Shown here in pieces: positions 19,242-27,492 of a DNA stretch of 64,000 nt. Numbering within the stretch: position 1 is the stretch's first letter; the number at the start of each line of letters is the position of its first letter. The translations under genes and the position numbers were made by a program. This stretch comes from SKHV01 sp963678565 (lineage in GTDB: Bacteria > Bacteroidota > Bacteroidia > Bacteroidales > Prolixibacteraceae): NCBI GenBank assembly GCA_963678565.1, contig OY782875.1, forward strand, positions 3,410,001 to 3,474,000, given 5' to 3'. Under the pieces are notes generated by a model. The model ran no database searches, had not been told where the DNA came from, and worked only from the letters and a program-made list of their open reading frames with translations.

Positions 19242-19487
19242 ATGACAAAAAGGATAACATTCGGTGAATTGAGAAAAATTAAAGACTCTTTACCTGACGG
19301 TGCTGTTAGACAATTGGCCTCAGAATTTGATTTAGAAGTTGAAACCGTCAGGAATTATTTTGGAGGAGCCAATTACACGAAAGGAAAAAGTGTAGGTTTT
19401 CATATAGAGCAAGGCCCCGATGGCGGTGTTGTTTTATTAGATGATGATAAACTTCTGGAAAGGGCGCAAGAATTAATCGCAAATTAA
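19242..19487 (+). CDS. Small helix-turn-helix DNA-binding protein conserved in Bacteroidota
   Basis: An 81-residue cytoplasmic protein. Residues 20-42 (AVRQLASEFDLEVETVRNYFGG) look like a helix-turn-helix, followed by GFHIEQGPDGGVVLLDD, a conserved strand segment. Close relatives occur widely in Bacteroidota with no assigned function. It is monocistronic: 233 bases precede it and a strong terminator at 19506 follows, just before the tRNA-Val pair. Targets are unknown. Confidence 0.8.
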   Translation: MTKRITFGELRKIKDSLPDGAVRQLASEFDLEVETVRNYFGGANYTKGKSVGFHIEQGPDGGVVLLDDDKLLERAQELIAN

Positions 19488-19505
19488 AAAAATAAAAGAC
19501 ATTAT

Positions 19506-19534
19506 AAAAAAGCCGGATGAACCGGCTTTTTTTG
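19506..19534 (+). terminator. Rho-independent terminator after the HTH gene
   Basis: An AAAAAGCCGG / CCGGCTTTTT stem with a short loop and T-run, 18 bases after the stop codon. Confidence 0.9.
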
Positions 19535-19562
19535 TGTTTTTACAATAAAATGCAACTTTTTA

Positions 19563-19593
19563 TTTGCGGGTAAAAAACAAGATATTATATTTG
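19563..19593 (+). promoter_or_regulatory. tRNA-Val promoter
   Basis: TTTG at 19563-19566, a 19-base spacer and TATATTTG at 19586-19593 match the Bacteroidota -33/-7 consensus in both elements. The predicted start is a few bases before the first tRNA. This is the best promoter match in the window. Confidence 0.75.
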
Positions 19594-19608
19594 CATCGCT
19601 TTTGCAAT

Positions 19609-19683
19609 GGGAGCTTAGCTCAGTTGGTTCAGAGCATCTGCCTTACAAGCAGAGGGTCGCTGGTTCGAATCCAGCAGTTCCCA
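19609..19683 (+). tRNA. tRNA-Val (anticodon UAC)
   Basis: A 75-base cloverleaf with acceptor stem GGGAGCT/AGTTCCC, D arm with CTCAGTTGGTTCAGAG, anticodon stem TCTGC/GCAGA enclosing loop CTTACAA (anticodon at 19644-19646) and T arm CTGGTTCGAATCCAG. CCA is not encoded. Identical to the copy at 19723. Confidence 0.97.
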
Positions 19684-19722
19684 CATTTTAAAAGCTTTTT
19701 TATTACTTATTGAATTTATTTA

Positions 19723-19797
19723 GGGAGCTTAGCTCAGTTGGTTCAGAGCATCTGCCTTACAAGCAGAGGGTCGCTGGTTCGAATCCAGCAGTTCCCA
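19723..19797 (+). tRNA. tRNA-Val (anticodon UAC), second copy
   Basis: Same 75 bases as the copy at 19609, separated from it by 39 AT-rich bases. The two are likely transcribed as one precursor ending at the terminator at 19799. CCA is not encoded. Confidence 0.97.
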
Positions 19798-19798
19798 C

Positions 19799-19827
19799 AA
19801 AAGCAGTCAAATTTGGCTGCTTTTTTT
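19799..19827 (+). terminator. Rho-independent terminator after the tRNA pair
   Basis: AAAAGCAGTC pairs with GGCTGCTTTT (one T-G pair) around loop AAATTT and is followed by T residues, directly after the second tRNA. Confidence 0.85.
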
Positions 19828-19992
19828 ATGTCCAAATTTTCTTTTCAATTTTTAAATAAAATTCTGCGGAAGAATAAATAAGTCTTGAAACATCTTACAT
19901 AAAACGATATTTCATCCACAATTATTAAACATCAGATTTCAAAGAATTAATAACTTTATAGCAACAAAAAGCTTTAAATTAATTCAACTGAA

Positions 19993-21024
19993 ATGCAACT
20001 AAAAAAACGTATTTGCTTTTTTCTCTTATTCACTTTACTTGCTCTAAAGCAAGTATCGTTTGCGCAACAATACAATGTGATGGTATCTCCGAGAGAAAGT
20101 ATTCAAACAGCAATTGAAGCAGCTCCATCATCTCCTACTAAACCATACATCATTTTCATTAAAAATGGAATTTACAATGAAAAGGTAATTGTAGATAAGC
20201 CCAATATCGTTTTACTTGGAGAAAATAGAGACAGTACTCAAATTATTTATGCCGAGCTTTCAAGTAAACGTACAATAAAGGAATATAAGGGCAAAGCAGT
20301 AGGCAATGGAGTGATTGTATTGCAAGAAGGCGCCGATGACTGTATTATTAGCAGAATGACCATATACAACAATTATGGCAGTACGGTTGAACCAACTACC
20401 TCACATCAAATGTCAATCTTTGGACGAGCAACCCGAACCATCGTGATAAATTGTAATGTTTGGGCCGATGGTAACGACGCACTTTCCTTATGGGCTCGTG
20501 GTGGAAATGGCATGTATTATCATGCAGATTTGGAGCTTCGCTGTCCGGGAGTTGATTTTTTGTGTCCACGTGGTTGGTGTTATGCAACTCGTTGCACATT
20601 TTATGGAGATGGTCGTGCTTTAATTTGGCACGATGGCAGAGGTGATTATGATAAGAAATTAGTGATTAACAATTCGCATTTCGACTCTAAAAGTCCGACG
20701 ACACTTGGACGCTATCATCACGATGCACAATTCTTCCTGTTGAATTGCACCATGACCGACAAAATTATCGATCATCCAATTGGCTATGCCTACACCGACA
20801 AAGTGCTTGATCCGTGTCCTTGGGGGCAAAGGTTATATATGTACAATGTTAATCGAGAAAATGGAAATTTTGATTGGATGGAAAATAATTTAGAAAAAGC
20901 CAAAGGTTCGCCAAAACCTGAAGAAATCGATGCAGTTTGGACCTATGGTGGAAAATGGGATCCCGAAACAATAATCAAATCACTTTGGGATGTATTGGCT
21001 TATCAAAAAATGAAAATAAATTAA
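19993..21024 (+). CDS. Exported pectinesterase-like protein, divergent active site
   Basis: A 343-residue protein with a signal peptide ending SFAQ and a pectin methylesterase (CE8) type right-handed beta-helix. Family landmarks: NGIYNEKV (GxYxE motif), GNDAL at 160-164 in place of GQQDTL with Asp162, VDFLCP with Asp188 in place of DFIFG, and LGR with Arg240. The usual Trp after LGRP is missing (LGRYHHD) and the oxyanion Gln next to Asp162 is Asn. Catalytic Asp/Asp/Arg are therefore kept while other sites differ, so the substrate may not be plain methyl-pectin. No pectate lyase or SusCD pair is adjacent. It ends at the bidirectional terminator at 21029. Confidence 0.82.
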   Translation: MQLKKRICFFLLFTLLALKQVSFAQQYNVMVSPRESIQTAIEAAPSSPTKPYIIFIKNGIYNEKVIVDKPNIVLLGENRDSTQIIYAELSSKRTIKEYKGKAVGNGVIVLQEGADDCIISRMTIYNNYGSTVEPTTSHQMSIFGRATRTIVINCNVWADGNDALSLWARGGNGMYYHADLELRCPGVDFLCPRGWCYATRCTFYGDGRALIWHDGRGDYDKKLVINNSHFDSKSPTTLGRYHHDAQFFLLNCTMTDKIIDHPIGYAYTDKVLDPCPWGQRLYMYNVNRENGNFDWMENNLEKAKGSPKPEEIDAVWTYGGKWDPETIIKSLWDVLAYQKMKIN

Positions 21025-21028
21025 AACT

Positions 21029-21061
21029 AAAAAGGCTGCCCTAATTGAGCAGCCTTTTTTT
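21029..21061. terminator. Bidirectional terminator between pectinesterase and transketolase genes
   Basis: AAAAGGCTGC / GCAGCCTTTT stem with a 9-base loop and T/A runs on both sides, placed between two convergent genes. Confidence 0.88.
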
Positions 21062-21081
21062 ATATATCTAATGTTTACTAA

Positions 21082-23100
21082 TTAAGCCAACATTGTTTTA
21101 ACTTGGTTGTAAACATTTTCGCCATTGAAACCAAGTTTGCTATCTAATACTCCTGCAGGAGCAGAGAAACCAAATGATCCAAGACCAAATACTTCACCAT
21201 CGGCACCAACTAAACCTTCTAAGGTTACAGGTAATCCGGCAGTCATACCAAATTTCTTAACACCGGCAGGTAGAACTGCAGCTTGATATTCTGCATCCTG
21301 AGTTCTGAATAAACCTTCAGAAGGAACCGAAACCACACGACATTTAATTCCATCATTAGCTAATAGTTCAGCACCATCAACTAAGGTGCTTACTTCTGAG
21401 CCACTTGCTAATAAAATAATGTCAGGAGTGCCTTCGCAATCGTTTAAAATATAAGCTCCTTTATCGGCATTTAATGCAGTTTCATATGAAGTTACTGATT
21501 TAATTCCTTGACGAGAAAGAATCAGTGCAGTTGGAGTATCGTTGTTCTCCATTGCCATTTTCCAAGCAACAGTAGTTTCGTCTGCATCAGCAGGACGAAG
21601 AACTAACATTGAATTTTTGTGGCTATGGTTTTGTAATTTCTCCATCAATCGAATTTGAGCTTCATGCTCAACTGGTTGGTGTGTAGGACCATCTTCTCCA
21701 ACACGGAAAGCATCGTGTGTCCAAATATATTTTACTGGCAATTCTTGCAATGCAGCCATACGTGCAGCTGGTTTCATGTAATCGCTAAATACGAAGAAAG
21801 TACCACAAGCAACAGTAACACCACCATGCAATGCCATACCGTTCATAATTACAGCCATTGTTAACTCACTAACACCAGCTTGTAAAAATTTACCGCTGAA
21901 ATCGCCTTTTGTGAAAGCTTTAGTTTTCTTCAAGAAACCATCAGTTTTATCAGAGTTTGAAAGGTCGGCAGAAGAAACTACCATGTTATCAACCTCTTCA
22001 GCCAATACTGATAATACAGTTGCAGATGCTCCACGAGTTGCAGAACCTGCTTTCTGCTCAATTGCAGCATAATCAACGTCTGCAATTTTACCAGAGAAGA
22101 ATTCTTCTAATTTCGCAGCCAACTCTTTATTTTCTGAAGCCCATTGTGCTTGCTCTGCTTTTTTGGCAGCAGCCGCTTTAATTAATGCTTCTTTACGTTG
22201 AGCGTAATATTCTTGAACTTCTGGGAAGATCTGGAATGGATTCTCAGCATCACCACCTAAGTTTTCAATCGATTTTGCAAAAGATGCTCCGGCACCACTT
22301 AAAGGCTGACCGTGTGTTGAACATTTTCTCTCGAAATTCTCACCACCTTCAGTAACAGCACCTTTACCCATTATTGTTTTACCAATAATTAAAGTAGGTT
22401 TTTCTGTTTCGCTTTGAGCATCGCTTAATGCTTTACGGATTTCATCGGCATCGTTACCATTAATTGTAACAACATTCCATCCCCAAGCTTCATATTTTTT
22501 TGCAGTATCTTCAGTTGTTACTTCATCCGTTTCAGTTGATAATTGGATATCATTTGAATCGTAGAACATAACTAAATTACTCAAACCAAGTAAACCAGCA
22601 ATACGACCAGCACCTTGAGAAATTTCTTCCTGAACACCACCATCAGAAATGAAGGTATAAGTTTTGTGTGCCATCCACTCACCGAAACGAGCTGTCAAGA
22701 AACGTTCTGCAATTGCAGCACCTACTGCCATTACATGTCCTTGTCCTAATGGACCTGAAGTGTTTTCTACTCCTCTTTCTACATCTACTTCAGGGTGACC
22801 TGGAGTGATACTTCCCCACTGACGGAAATTCGCACAATCTTCCATTGTGTAGTTACCACAAAGTGCCAATTGGGCATATAACATTGGTGACATGTGACCT
22901 GGATCTAAGAAGAAACGGTCGCGGTTGATCCACGTCATATCTGATGGATCGTAGTTTAAAAATTCGGTGTACAGAATATTAATGAAATCTGCACCGCCCA
23001 TAGCACCACCTGGGTGGCCTGATTTTGCCTTTTCAACCATCGAAGCCGCAAGAATACGAATGTTGTCTGCCGCTTTATTGATTACTGTGTTACTCATCAT
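21082..23100 (-). CDS. tkt: Transketolase
   Basis: This thiamine-diphosphate enzyme of the non-oxidative pentose phosphate pathway is encoded as one 672-residue chain. The N-terminal domain has KSGHPGGAMGGADF, HMSPMLYA, the TPP-binding ISDGGVQEEISQGA region and FYDSNDIQLS; the pyrimidine domain has GVSELTMAVIMNGMALHGG and THDAFRVGEDGPTHQPVEH; the C-terminal domain has ILLASGSEVS. The SDGG in place of the usual GDG is the form I associate with Bacteroidota enzymes. There are two adjacent ATG codons (23100, 23097). A -7 match lies at 23129. Confidence 0.95.
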   Translation of the reverse strand: MMSNTVINKAADNIRILAASMVEKAKSGHPGGAMGGADFINILYTEFLNYDPSDMTWINRDRFFLDPGHMSPMLYAQLALCGNYTMEDCANFRQWGSITPGHPEVDVERGVENTSGPLGQGHVMAVGAAIAERFLTARFGEWMAHKTYTFISDGGVQEEISQGAGRIAGLLGLSNLVMFYDSNDIQLSTETDEVTTEDTAKKYEAWGWNVVTINGNDADEIRKALSDAQSETEKPTLIIGKTIMGKGAVTEGGENFERKCSTHGQPLSGAGASFAKSIENLGGDAENPFQIFPEVQEYYAQRKEALIKAAAAKKAEQAQWASENKELAAKLEEFFSGKIADVDYAAIEQKAGSATRGASATVLSVLAEEVDNMVVSSADLSNSDKTDGFLKKTKAFTKGDFSGKFLQAGVSELTMAVIMNGMALHGGVTVACGTFFVFSDYMKPAARMAALQELPVKYIWTHDAFRVGEDGPTHQPVEHEAQIRLMEKLQNHSHKNSMLVLRPADADETTVAWKMAMENNDTPTALILSRQGIKSVTSYETALNADKGAYILNDCEGTPDIILLASGSEVSTLVDGAELLANDGIKCRVVSVPSEGLFRTQDAEYQAAVLPAGVKKFGMTAGLPVTLEGLVGADGEVFGLGSFGFSAPAGVLDSKLGFNGENVYNQVKTMLA

Positions 23101-23400
23101 TTAGTCGATTAAGTGTTAAAATTACGCTCAAAAATAATATTTATTTTCTAATGTTTTAAATTGTTCATTATCAACCGAAAATCAATAATACTAATTTAAT
23201 TTTCAGAATCCCTTTTTTTTAAAGGACACTAAAATTAACCTATAATTTTGTTAAGCAAAAAGATTCGGGTACTTTTCTAAACAATAATTATATTATATTA
23301 ATACAATTATGATTAGGCTATTAGCACTATGTTTTTAAAGTACGTTAATTCGTAAATCTAAAAGTTTATTACTTATTTTAGCATTTTAAAATTTAAGAAA
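23101..23400. other. Intergenic region between transketolase and mannosyltransferase genes
   Basis: A 300-base AT-rich divergent region. It holds the transketolase -7 match at 23129. On the plus strand a TAATTTTG at 23243-23250 lies 150 bases before the next gene without a -33 element. No small gene, RNA gene or repeat is seen. Confidence 0.6.
23129..23136 (-). promoter_or_regulatory. Putative transketolase promoter, -7 element
   Basis: TATTTTTG on the minus strand, 29 bases before the start codon. No good -33 TTG is found at the expected distance. Confidence 0.4.
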
Positions 23401-24141
23401 GTGAGCGATAAAATTGTAATAATTCCTACTTATAAGGAAAAAGAGAATATAGAAAAGATTATTCGTTACGTATTTAATCTCCCAAAAGATTTTCATATTC
23501 TGATTATTGACGATAATTCTCCGGATGGAACTGCCGATATTGTTAAAAATCTGATTAAAGAATTTCCGAACAAATTACATATTGTAGAACGCGAAGGAAA
23601 ATTGGGCTTGGGTACAGCTTATTTAACAGGATTCAAATGGGCACTGGAGCATAACTACCAGTATATTTTTGAAATGGATGCAGATTTCTCACACAATCCA
23701 GATGATTTAGTTCATTTGCACGATGCTTGTGAAAAAGGAGCTGGTATGTCAATTGGTTCTCGTTATGTTTCGGGTATTAATGTAGTCAACTGGCCACTAG
23801 GTCGAGTGCTAATGTCTTACGGAGCCTCGATGTATGTTCGTTTTATTACACGAATGAAAGTTTATGACTCAACCGCTGGGTTTGTTTGCTATACTGCAGA
23901 TGTTTTAAAAACCATCGATTTAGAATGTATAAGCATGAAAGGATACGGATTTCAGATTGAGATGAAATTCAACACTTGGAAACATGGTTTCAAAATAAAA
24001 GAAGTTCCAATTGTTTTTATCGACCGTCAGGAAGGAACGTCTAAAATGAGTGGCGGTATTTTTAGTGAAGCACTCTTTGGAGTTGTAAAAATGAAGTGGA
24101 AAAGCTTTTTTAGAAAATACGAAAAACCAGAATTAGCATAA
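23401..24141 (+). CDS. Polyprenol monophosphomannose synthase (GT2)
   Basis: A 246-residue GT2 glycosyltransferase resembling dolichyl/polyprenyl-phosphate mannose synthases: N-terminal IVIIPTYKEKENIEKII, the DDNSPDGTADIV nucleotide-sugar site, FEMDADFSHNPDDL with the metal-binding DxD, and the C-terminal DRQEGTSKMSGGIF segment. There are no C-terminal membrane helices, so it is the soluble/peripheral form. The product, polyprenyl-phosphate-mannose, would serve membrane mannosyltransferases, none of which is in this window. The start codon is GTG. A terminator follows at 24148. Confidence 0.9.
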   Translation: MSDKIVIIPTYKEKENIEKIIRYVFNLPKDFHILIIDDNSPDGTADIVKNLIKEFPNKLHIVEREGKLGLGTAYLTGFKWALEHNYQYIFEMDADFSHNPDDLVHLHDACEKGAGMSIGSRYVSGINVVNWPLGRVLMSYGASMYVRFITRMKVYDSTAGFVCYTADVLKTIDLECISMKGYGFQIEMKFNTWKHGFKIKEVPIVFIDRQEGTSKMSGGIFSEALFGVVKMKWKSFFRKYEKPELA

Positions 24142-24147
24142 GTATAT

Positions 24148-24172
24148 CAGCTCCTATTTGGGAGCTGTTTTT
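24148..24172 (+). terminator. Rho-independent terminator
   Basis: CAGCTCC / GGAGCTG stem with 6-base loop TATTTG and a T5 tail, 6 bases after the mannosyltransferase stop. Confidence 0.85.
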
Positions 24173-24227
24173 ACATAATCACATGTGAACAATTACGGTT
24201 CATAATTCTTTTAATCAATAAAACATT

Positions 24228-25556
24228 ATGAAAACGATTATTAATAATGCAACTATAGTTAACGATGGGAAGACTTTTAAAGGCTCCGTTAGAATTGTAG
24301 ACCAACTTATTGATAAAATTCAAACTGAAGCTTTTTCGGAAGAAGCAGATCAAATTATTAATGCAGAAGGAAAATTATTAATACCAGGCGTGATCGATGA
24401 TCAGGTCCACTTTCGGGAACCCGGATTAACTCACAAAGCTGAAATTTATACCGAAGCAAAAGCAGGTGTTGCCGGTGGTATAACGTCCTATATGGAAATG
24501 CCGAACACAGCTCCCCTTACCATCACCATTGAAAATTTGGAAGCAAAATATCAAAAGGCGTCTGAAGTTTCGCTGGCAAATTATTCATTTTACATTGGTG
24601 CCACCAATTCGAATATTGAGGAGGTTTTAAAAGCCGATCCGAAAAATGTTTGTGGAATAAAATGTTTCATGGGCTCATCAACCGGAAACATGTTGGTAGA
24701 AGGCGATGGCTTAACCACCTTATTTAAAAATGCACACATGTTGGTGGCCACGCATAACGAGGAGGAAGCTATTATTAAAGCCAATACAGAAGCTTTTCGT
24801 AAGAAGTATGGCGAAGATATGCCAATTAAATATCACCCTTTAATTAGAAGCGAAGAGGCTTGTTATCAATCTTCATCGAAAGCAATTGAACTAGCTACAA
24901 AATACAATACAAGATTACATACACTTCATCTTACAACTGCTCGTGAAATGGATCTTTTTAACACAGGAAATTCATTAGAAAAACAAATCACCAATGAAGT
25001 TTGTGTGCATCATCTTTGGTTTACCGATGAGGATTATGACACTTATGGAACCAAAATAAAATGGAATCCGGCTGTGAAAACCGAAAAAGATAGAAATGCA
25101 CTCCGTGATGCAGTAAATTCAGGTAAAATTGATATTGTAGCAACCGACCATGCTCCACATACTATTGAGGAAAAATCGAATAAATATTTTGTAGCACCTT
25201 CGGGAGGACCATTGGTTCAACACTCATTAGTTGCGATGTTAGAGATTGTAAATCAAGAGGTATTCAGTTACGAAAAAGTAGTTGAGAAAATGTGCCATTT
25301 ACCTGCCGAAATTTTCCATGTTGAAAACAGAGGCTATATTAAAGAAGGATATTATGCCGACTTAGTTTTGGTAAATCCTAATAGTAAGTGGAGGGTTCAA
25401 ACTGATAATATCTTATACAAATGTGGCTGGTCGCCATTTGAGGGAACTCAGTTTAAACACCAAGTTGAAAATACTTTTGTAAATGGCAAGCTTGTTTATA
25501 ACAAAGGACAATTTGATGAAAGCCAAAAAGGAATGAGGCTATCATTTAATAGGTAA
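24228..25556 (+). CDS. pyrC: Dihydroorotase
   Basis: This forms dihydroorotate from carbamoyl-aspartate in pyrimidine synthesis. The 442-residue amidohydrolase shows the first metal segment VIDDQVHFREPGLTHK (residues 56-70), the carboxy-lysine segment GIKCFMGSSTGN, LHTLHLTT, the ATDHAPH catalytic Asp segment and the APSGGPLVQHSL substrate loop. The first His of the usual DxHxH motif is Gln59 while His61 is kept; I recall the same DDQVHFR in other Bacteroidota dihydroorotases, so this is probably a lineage trait. It is monocistronic, with a perfect bidirectional terminator at its 3' end. Confidence 0.93.
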   Translation: MKTIINNATIVNDGKTFKGSVRIVDQLIDKIQTEAFSEEADQIINAEGKLLIPGVIDDQVHFREPGLTHKAEIYTEAKAGVAGGITSYMEMPNTAPLTITIENLEAKYQKASEVSLANYSFYIGATNSNIEEVLKADPKNVCGIKCFMGSSTGNMLVEGDGLTTLFKNAHMLVATHNEEEAIIKANTEAFRKKYGEDMPIKYHPLIRSEEACYQSSSKAIELATKYNTRLHTLHLTTAREMDLFNTGNSLEKQITNEVCVHHLWFTDEDYDTYGTKIKWNPAVKTEKDRNALRDAVNSGKIDIVATDHAPHTIEEKSNKYFVAPSGGPLVQHSLVAMLEIVNQEVFSYEKVVEKMCHLPAEIFHVENRGYIKEGYYADLVLVNPNSKWRVQTDNILYKCGWSPFEGTQFKHQVENTFVNGKLVYNKGQFDESQKGMRLSFNR

Positions 25557-25592
25557 AAAAAGAGGCTTGTAAATTTACAAGCCTCTTTTTTT
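25555..25592. terminator. Bidirectional terminator, perfect palindrome
   Basis: AGAGGCTTGTAAA / TTTACAAGCCTCT flanked by A7 and T7. It serves dihydroorotase on plus and the DUF3857 operon on minus, and overlaps both stop regions. Confidence 0.92.
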
Positions 25593-25866
25593 ATATCTTC
25601 TTAACAGCCAATTTAGTATTATCGGCCTTTATAATCTGATCGTAAAAATCAACCAACTCAAGGTACTTTTCTCTTGGGTAAGTACCTTCAAATATTTCTC
25701 GTTTGCGAATGTAATATAACTTACTTCCTTCCGATACAAACTCGGCACGATACGACCCAAAGTCGGTTTTGATATCAATTGGCTCTTTTAGCCCCAAAAC
25801 CTCGTAACCATTGGGCAAGTTATAAGCTATAGTATCAATAATCGCATAAGATCGATCAATCTGCAC
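25591..25866 (-). pseudogene. C-terminal part of the DUF3857 protein, cut off by an in-frame TAG
   Basis: These 91 codons are in the same frame as the gene at 25867-27489 and follow its TAG directly. The sequence (IDTIAYNLPNGYEVLGLKEP, then EGTYPREKYLELVDFYDQI) aligns by eye with the C-terminal end of the paralogue at 27493 (IQYTIPEGYAVQELPEP, then QEYPYIKKFFEYIV). It has no ATG or ribosome site of its own; the only possible start is the GTG just after the TAG. I read it as the tail of one gene interrupted by a nonsense codon. Confidence 0.75.
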
Positions 25867-27489
25867 CTACGATAATCGATCAGCATATCTCCTTAAATCG
25901 CTTCTTTTTCGGTTTAATAAATTCGGATTGAAAAAGGAGCGATTTCCCATATTGGTGCAAAAGTTAGTTAACTCAATTTCAAATTCTTCATTTACAACAG
26001 GAATAATTTCTTTCTGCGCTTTATGATTGAACTGGTTGATTTTAAAATCGGGCATATCAATTCGATTATACATTGCCTTCTTTTTCTCATCATAAGTACC
26101 AACCAAAATTGAACGCATGTAATCATAGTTTAAGCCTTTGTATTGAACTTGAACATTAGCTAAACTCTTCCCCGTTGGATTAAAATCAACTTCCGCTTTT
26201 GTAACAATTAGGTTATCCTCAATTGTATACTTTTTTGTTTTAACTAATTCGCCTCCATCAGCCTTGATCATTAGACCATAGCGATCATCGGTAAATTCGC
26301 CCAAGTAACCAAATGGAATATCTTGACTAGTACATTCCAACCAAAGTGTATCTTGCTTAATTGGCACACATAAAATTGCATGATTAAATTGCATCGAAGA
26401 GAAATCTGTCATTATTGGATCTGCCTCAGAGCCAGCATTGATTAAAGTATAGTAAGACTCTATTCCTGCTATCTTCAAAATTGATTTCATGTAAAATGAT
26501 AGCGCCTTACAATCTCCATATGCCAATCGATTAACATCTGTAGCTTTCATTGGTTGCATACTACCAATTCCTACTTGAATATTAACATAACGAGTATTAT
26601 TTTGCAAGTAAGAATAAAGAATTTGTATCTTCTCCAACTCATTATCCACACCTTTTGTTAAACTCTTTATTTCTTCAATACTCTGTTCACTTAATTCGTC
26701 TCTGCCTTCATTTAAATCCTTAATCCATAAGCCAAAATTTTTCCATGAGGATAAATTTCCTTCATACCCCTCTAATTTAAAATCAGATGGTGCAGAATAA
26801 ACAACAGGAATAAAGTCTCGAATACTGGTATGGTACGATTCATACTCAAAAGCTGTTAAATTTCTTGCTTCCCACCTATAATTTCCATTTGCTGGATCAA
26901 TTTGTACATCCAAACTATCGGTGTTAAACTCTTTAAATCGAAAACTCGCATTTGAGCTTACCTTCACTTCAAATATTGATGATTCAACCGATACATTATA
27001 TTCAGACACAGGACTCCAAGTTGGGTAACTGAATAGGCCGTCATATTCATATTCGAAGCTGCATTCAATTGTTATGGGATAATCGAATTCTCCTGGATGT
27101 GCAAACTTAACTCTTGATTCATCAAAAATTGAAGATCCACTAATTGCACTATAATCCTCAATCTCTGATTTTTTGACTTTCTCTATTTCATTTCCTTCTT
27201 GATCGTAAACCAAATAAGAGATGTTATCTACTTTTATTGTTTTATTGTAGTTTAATGCAAGCGCTAAATAATTTTCAGCCGATTTGTTTAAGAGTGTATA
27301 AACAAAATGACAATTATAGCTTGCTTTATCTTGGCTAAATAATTTTAATTCATATGTGCTTTCTCTTACCACCATATCAGCATGTTCTAACAACATTTCT
27401 GGAATATCCGTAACAGCATACTTCTTATCATTGGCAAATAATGAGCAACTAAAAAGAATAAAAAATAATATGATAATTGCTTTCTTCAT
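25867..27489 (-). CDS. DUF3857/transglutaminase-like exported protein, ended early by TAG
   Basis: A signal peptide (ILFFILFSCSLFA) is followed by a DUF3857 domain of about 250 residues and a transglutaminase-like domain with an apparently complete catalytic set: Cys in YGDCKALSFY, His in FNHAILC, acidic residue in LWLECTSQD. Such proteins are common in Bacteroidota and lie in the periplasm or on the surface; their substrates are unknown. The frame stops at a TAG (25867-25869), about 90 residues before the expected end of the fold, and coding sequence continues beyond it. It starts 3 bases after the stop of the upstream paralogue, so the two form an operon. Full length without the TAG would be 632 residues. 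Confidence 0.85.
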   Translation of the reverse strand: MKKAIIILFFILFSCSLFANDKKYAVTDIPEMLLEHADMVVRESTYELKLFSQDKASYNCHFVYTLLNKSAENYLALALNYNKTIKVDNISYLVYDQEGNEIEKVKKSEIEDYSAISGSSIFDESRVKFAHPGEFDYPITIECSFEYEYDGLFSYPTWSPVSEYNVSVESSIFEVKVSSNASFRFKEFNTDSLDVQIDPANGNYRWEARNLTAFEYESYHTSIRDFIPVVYSAPSDFKLEGYEGNLSSWKNFGLWIKDLNEGRDELSEQSIEEIKSLTKGVDNELEKIQILYSYLQNNTRYVNIQVGIGSMQPMKATDVNRLAYGDCKALSFYMKSILKIAGIESYYTLINAGSEADPIMTDFSSMQFNHAILCVPIKQDTLWLECTSQDIPFGYLGEFTDDRYGLMIKADGGELVKTKKYTIEDNLIVTKAEVDFNPTGKSLANVQVQYKGLNYDYMRSILVGTYDEKKKAMYNRIDMPDFKINQFNHKAQKEIIPVVNEEFEIELTNFCTNMGNRSFFNPNLLNRKRSDLRRYADRLS

Positions 27490-27492
27490 GAA

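Noticed and set aside
23243..23250. TAATTTTG as promoter of the mannosyltransferase gene
   Set aside because: It is 150 bases from the start and has no -33 element; too weak to list as a feature.
25591..25866. Separate 91-residue gene starting at GTG 25866
   Set aside because: It is in frame with the preceding gene, starts right after its TAG, lacks its own start signals and matches the C-terminus of the paralogue; it is the tail of an interrupted gene.
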